Source of the DNA: Clostridia bacterium
GTDB taxonomy: Bacteria > Bacillota > Clostridia > Oscillospirales > Acutalibacteraceae
Assembly: GCA_017407995.1 (NCBI GenBank)
Contig: JAFQVM010000028.1
Span: forward strand, 1 to 64,000
Length of the DNA: 64,000 bases
Reading direction: 5' to 3'
Part shown: positions 25,227 through 35,326 of the stretch, in pieces
Layout of the letters: each line of letters begins with the position of its first letter
Numbering within the stretch: the stretch's first letter is position 1
The notes under the pieces: model-generated
Seen by the model: the letters and a program-made list of their open reading frames with translations, nothing else
Told to the model about the DNA's origin: nothing
The model's database searches: none
Program-made: the position numbers and the translations under genes

Positions 25227-26171
25227 ATGAAAAGAAAACTTGACGGAACATTTTTTGAGTTTCGGCATCACAACACCGCCGAGGGCAAATACTGGAATCC
25301 TGCTTTGGAAACCTTTAAAGCGGAGGATTGGCGGCGCAAGGTACGGGAGATTTCAGAGCTTGGCATGGAGTATATAGTAGTCATGGCTACAGCACTCTAT
25401 GACAGATGTTATTTTAAATCTTCGGTTTTCCCGTTTGCCGATATGCCATGTGCAGACCCGATTGAGGAGTTGCTCAGCGAGGCGGATGAGTGTGGAGTAA
25501 AGGTTTTTCTCGGCAACGGCTTCTATGGCGATTGGACAAAACCGCACCAGAATATGACGAGCAGCGAAATTATCGACCGTACATTCAAGGCTATGGATGA
25601 GCTGACAGCACTTTATGCTCACCACAAAAGCTTTTACGGCTGGTATTTTCCGGACGAGACTTGTATTATTTTGCGCTTTTCAAAGGATTTTATGAAGTAT
25701 GTGAACCTTTGTTCCGCACGCTGTGCTGAAATAACTCCCGATAAAAAGACCCTCATCGCACCCTACGGCACAAATCTGACACTTACAAACGAGCGTTATG
25801 TGAGAGCGCTTACCGAGCTTGATGTTGATTTTATCGCCTATCAGGACGAAATCGGCGTTAAGAAAACGAAAGTAGGTAGAAGTGCGAAGCTTTTTGAGAA
25901 GCTCAGAAAAGCGCACGACAAAGCAGGTCGCTCCGAGCTGTGGGCAGATATTGAGCTGTTTGATTTTGAGGGCATGGTCTACAAAAGTGCTCTGATTCCC
26001 GCAACAATTGAGCGTATAAGCCGTCAGATTGAAAATGTTGCTCCCTTTGCCGATAAGATTATCGGATATCAGTATTTAGGGCTTATGAACCCTGCAGATT
26101 CGCAGTCCTTTGCAGGACATCCCGATTCAGTGAAGTTTTATGAAGATTATAAAAAACATATAAATAAATGA
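25227..26171 (+). CDS. DUF4434 TIM-barrel protein, glycoside hydrolase-like
   Basis: A protein of 314 residues without signal peptide. The opening DGTFFEFRHHNTAEGKYWN and the WYFPDET, DFIAYQDEIGV and ELWADIELFDFEG segments fit the DUF4434 group of glycosidase-like barrels. The acidic residues at WYFPDE and DIELF are candidates for catalysis. A gene for a PHP phosphoesterase follows after 9 bp, so they are co-transcribed. Substrate is unknown; a cytoplasmic sugar-handling role is inferred. Confidence 0.8.
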   Translation: MKRKLDGTFFEFRHHNTAEGKYWNPALETFKAEDWRRKVREISELGMEYIVVMATALYDRCYFKSSVFPFADMPCADPIEELLSEADECGVKVFLGNGFYGDWTKPHQNMTSSEIIDRTFKAMDELTALYAHHKSFYGWYFPDETCIILRFSKDFMKYVNLCSARCAEITPDKKTLIAPYGTNLTLTNERYVRALTELDVDFIAYQDEIGVKKTKVGRSAKLFEKLRKAHDKAGRSELWADIELFDFEGMVYKSALIPATIERISRQIENVAPFADKIIGYQYLGLMNPADSQSFAGHPDSVKFYEDYKKHINK

Positions 26172-26180
26172 GGTATTGCT

Positions 26181-27548
26181 ATGATTAAAAATGAACTTCT
26201 GGACTATGATATTTTTCCAAAGGTTTTTCCTTGCGGAAAGGCTGTCGAGGTATGTATCAAACCGTTAGGAGCGCACGTAGCTTTCACAGAGGATGAGTAT
26301 ACCGTAACCGTTCAGCAACTTGACGAGGGCGACATAAGAAATTATCCCGAGCGCAATAATTGTGTCGAGTATAAGCTGAGCCCTTGTGAGGACGGCTGTC
26401 TGCGTTTTACACATACATACGACGGCGAGCAGCAGCACTTCATAAAGATTTTAAAAGACGATAAACGCATTGTACGATTGAGTGTCTATTCGCTTTTTGA
26501 GGACCTTGTGGGTCGCTATCCGTTTATGGGAGATTTGCATATGCACACTTTCCGTTCAGACGGTAAGCAGGCACCGGCAATCGTTGCGGCAAACTATCGC
26601 CGTCACGGCTACGACTTCCTTGCCATAACCGACCACGAGCTGTATTATCCTTCGCTTGAGGCCATGAACGCATATAAAGATGTTCCGATTGAGTACACTC
26701 TTGTCCCCGGTGAAGAGGTGCATATGCCCAAAGCTCCCGGTGCGATAAACGATGTTCATATCGTAAACTTCGGTGGCTCTTACAGCGTCAACGCTCTTGT
26801 AGAGGGCGAGCAGACGGAAGAAGTCGGCAAAGATAAGGCTCTGCGCTCATTGGACGGCATTTGTCCTGAGGTCATGACTCCCGAAGAGTACCGTGAAGAG
26901 GTACGTGAACTTCAAAAAACTCTCGATATTCCCGAAGGAGTTGAGGGCTTTGCATACGCTTCATGTGTGTGGATTTTCAACCACATTAAAAAGGGTAACG
27001 GACTTGGCATATTCTGTCATCCGTATTGGATTTCAAACGTTTTTCAGGTGCCCGAAACCTTTGTTGAATACATGATGGAAACTCAGCCGTTTGATGCGTT
27101 TGAGGTGCTCGGCGGTGAGAACTATTTTGAGCAAAACGGATTGCAGACCGTCCGCTATTATGAGGACAGAGCAAAGGGCAGACGATATCCTATTGTCGGC
27201 AGCACTGACAGCCACAACTCAACCGAGCATAATGAGAATGCATATGTTGCTTCAACAATAGTATTTTCTCCCGAAAATACCCGTGAGGCACTCATAGCAT
27301 CAATAAAAGATTTTTACAGCGCAGCAGTAGACGGCATCAGCAAGGAATTCCGCATAGTCGGCGAGATGCGTTTTGTGAGATACGCTTGCTTCCTTATGCA
27401 GGAGTACTTCCCGCTTCATGACGAGCTCTGCTTTGAAGAGGGCAGACTGATGAAAGCATATGCCTGCGGCGACGAGAGCGCAGCTGAGGACTTGAAGCAC
27501 ATCAGCGGCAGAATGAAGCGCCAGAGAGAGAAGTATTTTAAGTTTTAA
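26181..27548 (+). CDS. PHP domain metal-dependent phosphoesterase
   Basis: A protein of 455 residues. The PHP motifs begin at GDLHMHTFRSDG (H120, H122), then DFLAITDHELYYPS, VPGEEVHM, FCHPYW and GSTDSHN, giving a full set of His/Asp/Glu ligands for a two- or three-metal centre. The first 110 residues form a separate beta-rich domain. Such proteins hydrolyse phosphate esters of sugars, nucleotides or nucleic acids; the substrate here is not known. It is paired with the DUF4434 gene and ends in a terminator. Confidence 0.88.
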   Translation: MIKNELLDYDIFPKVFPCGKAVEVCIKPLGAHVAFTEDEYTVTVQQLDEGDIRNYPERNNCVEYKLSPCEDGCLRFTHTYDGEQQHFIKILKDDKRIVRLSVYSLFEDLVGRYPFMGDLHMHTFRSDGKQAPAIVAANYRRHGYDFLAITDHELYYPSLEAMNAYKDVPIEYTLVPGEEVHMPKAPGAINDVHIVNFGGSYSVNALVEGEQTEEVGKDKALRSLDGICPEVMTPEEYREEVRELQKTLDIPEGVEGFAYASCVWIFNHIKKGNGLGIFCHPYWISNVFQVPETFVEYMMETQPFDAFEVLGGENYFEQNGLQTVRYYEDRAKGRRYPIVGSTDSHNSTEHNENAYVASTIVFSPENTREALIASIKDFYSAAVDGISKEFRIVGEMRFVRYACFLMQEYFPLHDELCFEEGRLMKAYACGDESAAEDLKHISGRMKRQREKYFKF

Positions 27549-27563
27549 GATTAGAATATAGCA

Positions 27564-27596
27564 AAAGACCACGCTCAATTGGGCGTGGTCTTTGTT
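27564..27596 (+). terminator. Terminator of the DUF4434-PHP operon
   Basis: A 13-bp stem with one wobble (27564-27576 with 27581-27593) around AATT, followed by a short T-rich stretch. Confidence 0.85.
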
Positions 27597-27616
27597 ATAG
27601 TTGAAACTTATATGTT

Positions 27617-27652
27617 AAAAAAAACAGCAGCGATTTTCGCTGCTGTTTTTTT
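27617..27652. terminator. Terminator of smc (works in both directions)
   Basis: AAAAACAGCAGCGA (27620-27633) pairs with TCGCTGCTGTTTTT (27637-27650). It lies just after the smc stop on the minus strand, with A/T runs on both sides. Confidence 0.92.
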
Positions 27653-27654
27653 TG

Positions 27655-30600
27655 TTATGTAAGTCCAAGCTTTTTCGCCATCTCTGCAGTTTTGAGCTCA
27701 AGCAGTTTTGAAACGCCGTCTTCCTGCATGGTGACACCGTAGAGGACATCTGCTTCTTCCATTGTTCCTCGGCGGTGCGTGATGAGAATGAACTGGGTGT
27801 TTCTTGTCATCCTGCGTACATACTGTGCGTAGCGGGTGACGTTGACATCGTCAAGCGCCGCCTCAACCTCGTCGAAGATACAGAACGGAGCGGGTGTGAC
27901 CTTGAGTATAGCAAAGAGCAGTGCGATTGCTGAAAGTCCTTTTTCACCGCCCGAAAGCAGGTCGATATTCTGAACGTTTTTGCCCGGGGGCTGAACCTTA
28001 ATGTCAATTGCGCACTCAAGCACATCAAGCTGATTTTCAAGAATAAGCTCTGCTTTTCCGCCTCCGAAAAGTTCAGCAAAGGTCTGACCAAAGAGAGTGT
28101 TTATCTTGTTGAACTGCTCTCTGAATCTCTCAGACATCTTACCCGTAAGCTCGGTTATCATTTTGATAAGTTCAGTACGGGAGTTTTCTATATCGTCTAT
28201 CTGGGTTTTCATAAACTCATAACGCTCAGAGACTTCCTTGTATTCCTCAATTGCGCCGACATTTACGTTGCCCAATGCACGGATTTTACCTTTGATTTCG
28301 TTCAATGTGCGCTGTGCCTTTGAAGCATCCTCAATGACGATTTCCAAAGCCTGTGCTTCACGGAGAGTCAGCTGATATTCGTCAAAGAGCTTGTTCTGAG
28401 CATCTTCAAGCTCGTGTTGCATGACGTCACGGCGCTCTTCAAGCCTTGCACGCTCGCCTGAGAGAAGTTCTCTGCGGGCGCTCTTTTCACGCTCGGTTGA
28501 GCGAAGCTTTGTGCTGTCTGCTTCAACAGAGCTACGCTTCTGGGCGAGAGCCGCAATTTCGTCTTTGGACTTTGCAGCATCCTCACGCAGAGCTGCAGCT
28601 TCAGCGGTAAGATGTTCAATAAGCAGTTTTGTTTCTGCCATCTGCTCGTTTATGGCTTCAATCTCCGCATTGAGCTCGTCAGCATGACCCTCGTGTGAGC
28701 TCTTACGACGGCGGAGACTATCAATATTTTCCTCTTTTGCCTGAATATCTTTTTTAAGCTCAACAATCTGAACGTTGATGACGGATTCTTCCTCGGCATT
28801 TTTCTCTTTGCCGGAGAGAAGCTCATTACGGCGCTCCTCGATGTCGGTGAGCTTATCTTTGATGTTTTGAGCTTCGATGTTCAGCTCGTCAATCTTCTTT
28901 TGAGCCTGAGCGACTTCCTCTTCAAGCTTTGCGGTACGCTCGGCAGAGTTGCGTTTTTCAGCTTCAAGGTCGTTGAGGGCTGAAACAGCGGTGTCAACTT
29001 TGTCGTTTATGAGGCGAAGCTCGCTCTCACGGCGAATCTTCTCCTCCTGAGCCTTTTGAAGCTCGGCAAGTATGCCGTCATAGTCAGCCTGCGCAGCCGA
29101 AACCTCGGAGAGCATATTTTTATGCTGTTCCTGGCGGGTCTCGTAATCCGCCTCAAGCTTTGAAACGGTCTTTTTGAGCTGTTCAATATCGTTACCACGG
29201 CTTAAGATGCCCGCGTTCTGACCTCTTGAACCACCGGTCATTGAACCGCCGGCGTTCATGACCTGACCGTCAAGGGTAACTACCTTGAAACGGTGACCGA
29301 AACGCTTTGAAATAGCTATAGCACTGTCAATATTATCAGCGACAGCGGTGTGGCTTAAAAGGTTTTTGATTATCTCCGAATACTTGTCATCACAAGTGAG
29401 GAGCTTGTCCGCCATGTCGATAAATCCGGGACAAGAATCAATGCCGTCCTCTTTTAACGGACGTGATTTTATAGTGGTCATCGGCAGGAAAGTAGCACGT
29501 CCTGCACGGCTCTCCTTAAGATAGCCGATAGCACGCTTTGCACTGCCTTCATCGTTGGTTACAATGTGCTGAACAGCGGCACCGAGTGCGGTTTCAACAG
29601 CTACGGCATATTTCGCCTCAACATTTATGAGCTGAGATATGGGACCGTGAATACCCGGAAGAACTCCGCGCTTTGCCTCACGCATAACGGCTTTAACGCT
29701 GCCCGAATAACCCTCCATGTTCTTTTCGAGGTCCTCAAGCATCTTGATGCGTGCCTGCTTCTGGTGAATGTCAAGCGCTGCGGCATCAAGCTCACGGCGC
29801 ATTTTGTCTGCCTTGTCAGCCCTTGAACGGACTAACATTGAATAGCCGTCAATGGAGTTGTTGATGGATTCTATGTTTTCTTCGCAGTCACGAAGATTCT
29901 TTTCACATACAGCACTCTGTTCACGCAGAGCCTCAAGCAATCCGCCTCTAGAGGCTATAACCTCATCGACGGTGTCAAGTCTTGCCGTAATCTCGTCAGC
30001 AGAGGAACGAGCGGTGGTCTTTTCAATCTGAGCTTGTGAAAGGCGTGAATTCACCTCTTCAAGCTCAGCGGTAGCAGCATCTGTCTGCTCAGTAAGAGAG
30101 GCTTCTTCCTCTTTGAGCTTGCCTGTGTTGTCAAGAAGCAAAAGCAACTGCTCCTGATTTGAGCGGATTTCAGCTTGGATTTTCTCTATCTCGCTGACGG
30201 CTTCATTTATCTGCTCGTCAATATGCTGTTCGGTGGCAGTTGTTGCCTCCATATCTTTCGTGATACGGTCAATTGTTTCGAGGTTATGCTGAATATTGTT
30301 GTTTTCAACAGCGATTCGTCCGTCTATAGCGGTTGCCTGCTCCTCAAAAGATGCGGACTGCTGACGGATTTCTTCTATCTTAACAGTTATCTCACTGCCT
30401 GCGGCAATGAGCTCTTCAATCTGTTGAGCTATTTCGCTCAGTTCACGCTCTGCCTGCTCATATTCAGCGGCAGCAAGGGTGATTTTATCTTCCTGAGTTT
30501 TAAGCCCTTCACGGGACTTCTCAATTGTGCGCAGCCAAAGACCGATTTCAAGCTCACGCTTTTCGCCGGCAAGAGTCAAGAACTTCTGAGCCTTTTCACT

Positions 30601-31227
30601 CTGAGTTTTAAGCGGACCTACACGTCCCTCAAGTTCGGAGAGAATATCACGCAGACGAACAAGATTTTCTTCAGCCTGTTCAAGCTTGCGGGTAGCGTCT
30701 GCACGGCGGTAGCGGAAATGGGAGATACCTGCAGCCTCTTCAAGCATATCACGTCTTTGAGATGAGCGTGATGCAATAAGGTCAGCTATACGTCCCTGGC
30801 TGACCATTGAATAGCCGTCACGTCCGAGACCGGTGTCCATAAACAGCTCGTGAATGTCCTTAAGTCTGACCGTTTCGCCGTTTAAAAGGTACTCGCTCTC
30901 ACCTGAGCGGTAGTAGCGACGGGTGACGGAGACGTCATCTTTTTCGCAGTTGTTTAAGGTGCGGTCGGAGTTGTCAAGACGCAGAGTGACCTCCGCAAAG
31001 CCCTGGGGCTTGCGAAGAGATGTTCCGCCAAAAATTACGTCCTCCATTCTTGAGCCTCGCAGGCTCTTTGAGGACTGCTCGCCCAAAACCCAACGAACAG
31101 CATCGGAGATATTACTCTTTCCCGAGCCGTTGGGGCCTATAACAGCGGTTATGCCTTTGCCGAATTCGAGCGAAGTCTTGTCCGGAAAGGATTTGAAGCC
31201 CTGCAATTCGAGTGCTTTTAATACCAT
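27655..31227 (-). CDS. smc: Chromosome segregation protein SMC
   Basis: ATPase that shapes and separates the chromosome together with ScpA and ScpB; 1190 residues. The N-terminal head has Walker A GPNGSGKS (31-38). Long coiled coils (about 170-500 and 670-1010) flank a hinge with GVLPGIHGPISQLI and AGGSMTGGSRGQNAG. The C-terminal head has the signature LLSGGEKGLSAIALLFAI and Walker B FCIFDEVEAALDD. It is the last gene of the minus block that begins with the SpoU-type gene; rnc and smc are neighbours in many Bacillota. Confidence 0.98.
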   Translation of the reverse strand: MVLKALELQGFKSFPDKTSLEFGKGITAVIGPNGSGKSNISDAVRWVLGEQSSKSLRGSRMEDVIFGGTSLRKPQGFAEVTLRLDNSDRTLNNCEKDDVSVTRRYYRSGESEYLLNGETVRLKDIHELFMDTGLGRDGYSMVSQGRIADLIASRSSQRRDMLEEAAGISHFRYRRADATRKLEQAEENLVRLRDILSELEGRVGPLKTQSEKAQKFLTLAGEKRELEIGLWLRTIEKSREGLKTQEDKITLAAAEYEQAERELSEIAQQIEELIAAGSEITVKIEEIRQQSASFEEQATAIDGRIAVENNNIQHNLETIDRITKDMEATTATEQHIDEQINEAVSEIEKIQAEIRSNQEQLLLLLDNTGKLKEEEASLTEQTDAATAELEEVNSRLSQAQIEKTTARSSADEITARLDTVDEVIASRGGLLEALREQSAVCEKNLRDCEENIESINNSIDGYSMLVRSRADKADKMRRELDAAALDIHQKQARIKMLEDLEKNMEGYSGSVKAVMREAKRGVLPGIHGPISQLINVEAKYAVAVETALGAAVQHIVTNDEGSAKRAIGYLKESRAGRATFLPMTTIKSRPLKEDGIDSCPGFIDMADKLLTCDDKYSEIIKNLLSHTAVADNIDSAIAISKRFGHRFKVVTLDGQVMNAGGSMTGGSRGQNAGILSRGNDIEQLKKTVSKLEADYETRQEQHKNMLSEVSAAQADYDGILAELQKAQEEKIRRESELRLINDKVDTAVSALNDLEAEKRNSAERTAKLEEEVAQAQKKIDELNIEAQNIKDKLTDIEERRNELLSGKEKNAEEESVINVQIVELKKDIQAKEENIDSLRRRKSSHEGHADELNAEIEAINEQMAETKLLIEHLTAEAAALREDAAKSKDEIAALAQKRSSVEADSTKLRSTEREKSARRELLSGERARLEERRDVMQHELEDAQNKLFDEYQLTLREAQALEIVIEDASKAQRTLNEIKGKIRALGNVNVGAIEEYKEVSERYEFMKTQIDDIENSRTELIKMITELTGKMSERFREQFNKINTLFGQTFAELFGGGKAELILENQLDVLECAIDIKVQPPGKNVQNIDLLSGGEKGLSAIALLFAILKVTPAPFCIFDEVEAALDDVNVTRYAQYVRRMTRNTQFILITHRRGTMEEADVLYGVTMQEDGVSKLLELKTAEMAKKLGLT

Positions 31228-31290
31228 GTGAGCTCCTGCCTTTTATGTACTTATTTACCAGTATATTTTAACTCAAAATACCACTAAAAA

Positions 31291-32292
31291 TCAACCGTTT
31301 GTTTCTATTAGTATATCTCTTCCCGAAAGGCTGCTGTCAGCCTTAACTGTACAGTCATATCCGAGCTTTTTAAGTTCAGTTATATTGCTTTTCCTCTGTC
31401 CTGCCGCCTTTGAAATATCGGTTGACGGGACAAATATTATATATTTTCCGTGTGGCTTGTCCGAAAGAGCGGTAGTTATTTTATCAAAATATATCCGGTT
31501 TTCGCACAGCTCCCTGAAAGCGGGATGATATGCGCCGGCAATATATCCGCTTTCAACGTCGCCGCCTGAGTGAAGTCCGAGCCGTATAACTGTTATATTC
31601 GCTTCTTCAAACATCAAAAGAAGCTTTGCACAGAGTTTGGCGGCACTCTCTACCGTCTGCGGATTGTATTCACCGCTCTGATAAAGCTCAGCGAGCGGGG
31701 TGTCCTTTAAAACGACGGTTGGATAAATGCGCACGGTCTTGGGTTTAAGTGCGATTATATCTTTTGCTGTGCATATGCTCTCATCATCGTCTGAGCCGTA
31801 GAGACCCGTCATCATCTGGAGCCCCAGCTCAAAGCCACGGCTTTTGAGAAGATTTGATGCTTTTATTATATCTTCTCTCGTGTGACCTCGGCGGTTGAGG
31901 GATAGCACCTTGTCGTCGGTGCTTTGTGCGCCGAGCTCCACAGCGGTTACATTGTATTTTTTTAATATATCGCAGATTTCATCGTTTATCGCATCGGGTC
32001 TGGTTGAGATGCGAATGCCTTTAAATCCGCCGTTGCCGATAAACGGCTGTGCGGCCTGAAGCAAAGAAATCATATAATCTCTGTCAATGGCGGTAAAACT
32101 GCCACCGAAAAAAGCTATCTCACCGTTGCTTGCGAGTTCGGCCGAGTATTTGAGGGCTGTTTTTGCAGCATCTTCAACGTCCTGCGGTGTAGGCTGAGAG
32201 CTTTTGCCCGAAATGCTCTTCTGGTTGCAAAAACTGCATTGGTGCGGACAGCCTGCGTGCGGAACAAAAATCGATACGTTTATATGCTTCAT
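31291..32292 (-). CDS. Radical SAM protein, Elp3/HemN-like
   Basis: A protein of 333 residues. The cluster motif CPHQCSFCNQ (C-x3-C-x2-C at about 14-21) binds 4Fe-4S. EIAFFGGSFTAID and GIRISTRPDAI are the Elp3-like radical SAM pattern. There is no acetyltransferase domain, so it is not a full Elp3. Homologues lie between rnc and smc in many Clostridia; their reaction is not established. The start overlaps the rnc stop by 4 bases (ATGA), so the genes are translationally coupled. Confidence 0.88.
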   Translation of the reverse strand: MKHINVSIFVPHAGCPHQCSFCNQKSISGKSSQPTPQDVEDAAKTALKYSAELASNGEIAFFGGSFTAIDRDYMISLLQAAQPFIGNGGFKGIRISTRPDAINDEICDILKKYNVTAVELGAQSTDDKVLSLNRRGHTREDIIKASNLLKSRGFELGLQMMTGLYGSDDDESICTAKDIIALKPKTVRIYPTVVLKDTPLAELYQSGEYNPQTVESAAKLCAKLLLMFEEANITVIRLGLHSGGDVESGYIAGAYHPAFRELCENRIYFDKITTALSDKPHGKYIIFVPSTDISKAAGQRKSNITELKKLGYDCTVKADSSLSGRDILIETNG

Positions 32293-32969
32293 GATTTGAG
32301 CCCCATAAGCTCAAGAGCTTCTTTTGCAGCCGCCTGCTCGGCAATCTTCTTGCTTCGACCGCTGCCTCTGCCGATTACGTTGCTGTTGAGGTGAACTTCC
32401 ACATCAAAGGTCTTGTTGTGGTCAGGTCCGCTCTCACCGACAAGGACATATTCAACCGCCTCTTCGGGATTACGCTGAACTATCTCCTGCAACGTAGTCT
32501 TATAGTCAGTTATGACGGGTTTTACAACGTCCGCCTTGTCGATAAAGCGAAGAACGAACTTTTTTGCAGGCTCGATTCCGCCGTCAAGATATATTGCGGC
32601 GAGAACAGCCTCAAAAGCATCCGCCAGAATAGAGGGTCTCTCCTTACCGCCGGTAAGAATTTCGCCCTTGCCAAAGAGCAGGTATTCACCTATTTCAAGC
32701 TCTCTTGCAAAGCCGGAAAGGGACTTCTCACACACGAAAAATGCACGGCGCTTAGTAAGCTCACCCTCAGGCAGATGTTTGAAATGCTCAAAGAAGTGTT
32801 CGGCGGAAATAAAGCCGAGCACGGAATCGCCCAAGAATTCAAGTCGCTCATTGCAACGGGTACCGTCCTGCTTTTCGTTGGCATAAGACGAGTGAGTCAG
32901 AGCCTCACAGAGCAGTTGCTTGTTCTTAAAAGTATATCCTATTTTCTTTTCAAGTTCTCTGTTATCCAT
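32289..32969 (-). CDS. rnc: Ribonuclease III
   Basis: Cuts double-stranded RNA in rRNA and mRNA processing; 226 residues. The nuclease signature NERLEFLGDSVLGF (about 40-53), a second acidic patch in ILADAFEAVLAAIYLDGG and the C-terminal dsRNA-binding domain (GRGSGRSKKIAEQAAAKEAL) are complete. It lies 27 bp after plsX. The usual acpP between plsX and rnc is absent here. Confidence 0.97.
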   Translation of the reverse strand: MDNRELEKKIGYTFKNKQLLCEALTHSSYANEKQDGTRCNERLEFLGDSVLGFISAEHFFEHFKHLPEGELTKRRAFFVCEKSLSGFARELEIGEYLLFGKGEILTGGKERPSILADAFEAVLAAIYLDGGIEPAKKFVLRFIDKADVVKPVITDYKTTLQEIVQRNPEEAVEYVLVGESGPDHNKTFDVEVHLNSNVIGRGSGRSKKIAEQAAAKEALELMGLKS

Positions 32970-32996
32970 TTCGGTATCTCCGAAGATTAATTATTA

Positions 32997-34004
32997 TTAC
33001 TCTGCGATATCGGCATCTTTTTTGACATTTTCTGCTATTGTTCCTACAACATTCATTTCAGCGCAGATTTTAGCCTGGTTTATAGCGTTGCGGATAGCCT
33101 TTGCGTTAGAGGAGCCGTGTGCTTTTATAACGATACCGTTAACGCCGAGCAACGGTGCGCCACCCATCTCTGAGGAATCCATACGCTTTTTAAAGTCCTT
33201 AAGACCGCCCTTGACCATCATAGCTGAAAGCATGGTCAAAGCATTCTTTTTAAAGATGTTCTTTATGTTTACCATAAGTGCGCCTGCAACACCCTCATAG
33301 AGCTTTAACATGATGTTGCCGGTAAAGCCGTCAGCAACAAGGACGTCACAGCAGCCGAAAGGTACGTCACGGGCTTCAACGTTGCCGATAAAGTTTATGT
33401 TGTCGCAATTTTTGAGAACATCAAAAGCTTCATGGCGCAGACGGTCGCCCTTTGAGTCCTCTGTTCCGATGTTGGCGAGTGCCACACGGGGTTTTTCGCA
33501 CTTGGCGAACTTGTTCATATAGATGTTGCCCATCATAGCAAACTGCCTGAGATGCTCAGCGGTACAGTCCGCATTGGCTCCGCAGTCGAGCAGTAAAAAC
33601 GGCTTGTCATTAGAGGGGAGAACACTGCCTATAGCAGGTCGCTTTACGCCCTTTATACGCTTTACGATAAAGGTAGCACCCATAGTAAGAGCTCCTGTAG
33701 AGCCGGCGCTGACAAAAGCATCGCCTTTGCCGTCAGCCAAAGCCTGCAAGCCTACTGCCATAGAGCTGTTTTTCTTGGATTTAATTACTTCTGACGGATT
33801 TTCGTCCATAGCTATAACATCAGGGGCGTGGATAATCTCCAAACCGTCAAGGCTTATGCTGTTTTCCTTGGCACAGCTTTTGATTTTCTCCTCGTCACCT
33901 GAAAGAATGACAGTTACACCGAAATCATCGGCAGCGGCACGGCAACCTTTGATAATTTCGAGCGGTGCATTATCGCCACCGAAAGCATCAACTATAATTT
34001 TCAT
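32997..34004 (-). CDS. plsX: Phosphate acyltransferase PlsX
   Basis: Turns acyl-ACP into acyl-phosphate at the start of phospholipid synthesis; peripheral membrane enzyme of 335 residues. The start IIVDAFGGDNAP, SAGSTGALTMGA and the end ADGFTGNIMLKLYEG are typical. The ATG overlaps the trmFO stop by 4 bases. PlsY and the acyl carrier protein are not in the window. Confidence 0.96.
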   Translation of the reverse strand: MKIIVDAFGGDNAPLEIIKGCRAAADDFGVTVILSGDEEKIKSCAKENSISLDGLEIIHAPDVIAMDENPSEVIKSKKNSSMAVGLQALADGKGDAFVSAGSTGALTMGATFIVKRIKGVKRPAIGSVLPSNDKPFLLLDCGANADCTAEHLRQFAMMGNIYMNKFAKCEKPRVALANIGTEDSKGDRLRHEAFDVLKNCDNINFIGNVEARDVPFGCCDVLVADGFTGNIMLKLYEGVAGALMVNIKNIFKKNALTMLSAMMVKGGLKDFKKRMDSSEMGGAPLLGVNGIVIKAHGSSNAKAIRNAINQAKICAEMNVVGTIAENVKKDADIAE

Positions 34005-35326
34005 CTGTTTTCTCCTCCGTTTACCATAGATAAATATTTTTTAGCCGAGGTGAGAGCTCTTTGTGACAGAGCTTCATAGCGCTCCTGTTTTGAGCGTATG
34101 CGCTCACCGAGCGGCGGTAAAATTCCGAAGTTTGCGCCCATGGGCTGAAAGTTTTCAACACTTTCATCGCTGATATAGCGTGAGAGTGCGCCCATCATGG
34201 TTTCCTGAGGCAATACAATCGGCGGCAGGTTTTTAATAGCCCTTGCCACATTTGCGCCTGCAAGAATACCTGCTGCAGCGGACTCCATGTACCCCTCAAC
34301 GCCGGTTATCTGACCTGCAAAGTATATGTTTTTATCTGATTTAAGAGAAAAATCAGCATTTAAAAGCTTAGGAGAATTTATAAATGTGTTGCGGTGCATG
34401 ACACCGTAGCGCACAAAATCAGCATTTTTAAGTGCGGGAATCATTGAGAAAACCCGTTTCTGTTCGCCGAATTTAAGATTAGTCTGAAATCCGACGAGGT
34501 TATACATCGTACCGTCAGCATTTTCCTTGCGAAGCTGGAGCACAGCCCAGGGTCTGTGTCCTGTGGCAGGGTCTCTGAGACCAACGGGCTTCATTGGACC
34601 GAAACGAATTGTGTCACGTCCTCGAAGAGCCATAACCTCAATGGGCATACAGCCCTCATAGACACCCTTGCGCTTGTCAAAGGTGTGAGTTTCAGCGCTC
34701 TCTGCACTGATGAGCGCATCATAAAAGGATTCATATTCCTCTTTGTTCAAAGGACAGTTTATATAGTCATCGTCGCCGCCTCGCTCATAGCGTGACTGCG
34801 TGAAAGCGTGGTCCATGTCAAGACTTTCTGCGGTGACTATAGGTGCCGCCGCATCAAAAAAGCTCAGATGTCCGGGACAGAGCTTTTCTATCTCAGCGGA
34901 AAGAGCATCGGAAGCGAGCGGTCCTGCGGCGACTATTACGGTGCAGTCGTGCGGAATCTCGGTTATCTCCTCGTGCCGAAGCTCAATCAATGGGTCTGAT
35001 TTTATCTTCTTCGTCACAAGGGCGGAGAATTTCTCTCTGTCAACAGCCAGAGCGCCGCCTGCGGGGACAGCCGTAGCCTTTGCACACCGGACACAAATTG
35101 AGTCAAAAAGCTCCATTTCAGCCTTGAGCGTACCTGCAGCCGAAGCGGTGCGGATAGCCTTAAATGAGTTTGAACATACGGGTTCCGCTAAGGTGGACAT
35201 CGAGTGGGCCGGAGAAAACTTCTTCGGCTTCATCTCATAGAGAATGACGGGTATGCCCGCTTTTGAAAGCTGGTGTGCGGCTTCAACGCCTGCGAAGCCA
35301 CCACCTATAACAATAACCTTATTCAT
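34001..35326 (-). CDS. trmFO: Methylenetetrahydrofolate-tRNA-(uracil-5-)-methyltransferase TrmFO
   Basis: Folate- and FAD-dependent enzyme that makes ribothymidine at position 54 of tRNA; 441 residues. The FAD site VIVIGGGFAGVEAAHQLS is at the N terminus, and the GidA-like motifs LAEPVCSNSFKA, PAGGALAVDREKF and GQITGVEGYMESAAAG are all present. The frame runs 21 codons further upstream, but those lie inside topA; the ATG at 35326, overlapping the topA stop by 8 bases, starts the protein directly at the FAD motif. Confidence 0.96.
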   Translation of the reverse strand: MNKVIVIGGGFAGVEAAHQLSKAGIPVILYEMKPKKFSPAHSMSTLAEPVCSNSFKAIRTASAAGTLKAEMELFDSICVRCAKATAVPAGGALAVDREKFSALVTKKIKSDPLIELRHEEITEIPHDCTVIVAAGPLASDALSAEIEKLCPGHLSFFDAAAPIVTAESLDMDHAFTQSRYERGGDDDYINCPLNKEEYESFYDALISAESAETHTFDKRKGVYEGCMPIEVMALRGRDTIRFGPMKPVGLRDPATGHRPWAVLQLRKENADGTMYNLVGFQTNLKFGEQKRVFSMIPALKNADFVRYGVMHRNTFINSPKLLNADFSLKSDKNIYFAGQITGVEGYMESAAAGILAGANVARAIKNLPPIVLPQETMMGALSRYISDESVENFQPMGANFGILPPLGERIRSKQERYEALSQRALTSAKKYLSMVNGGENR

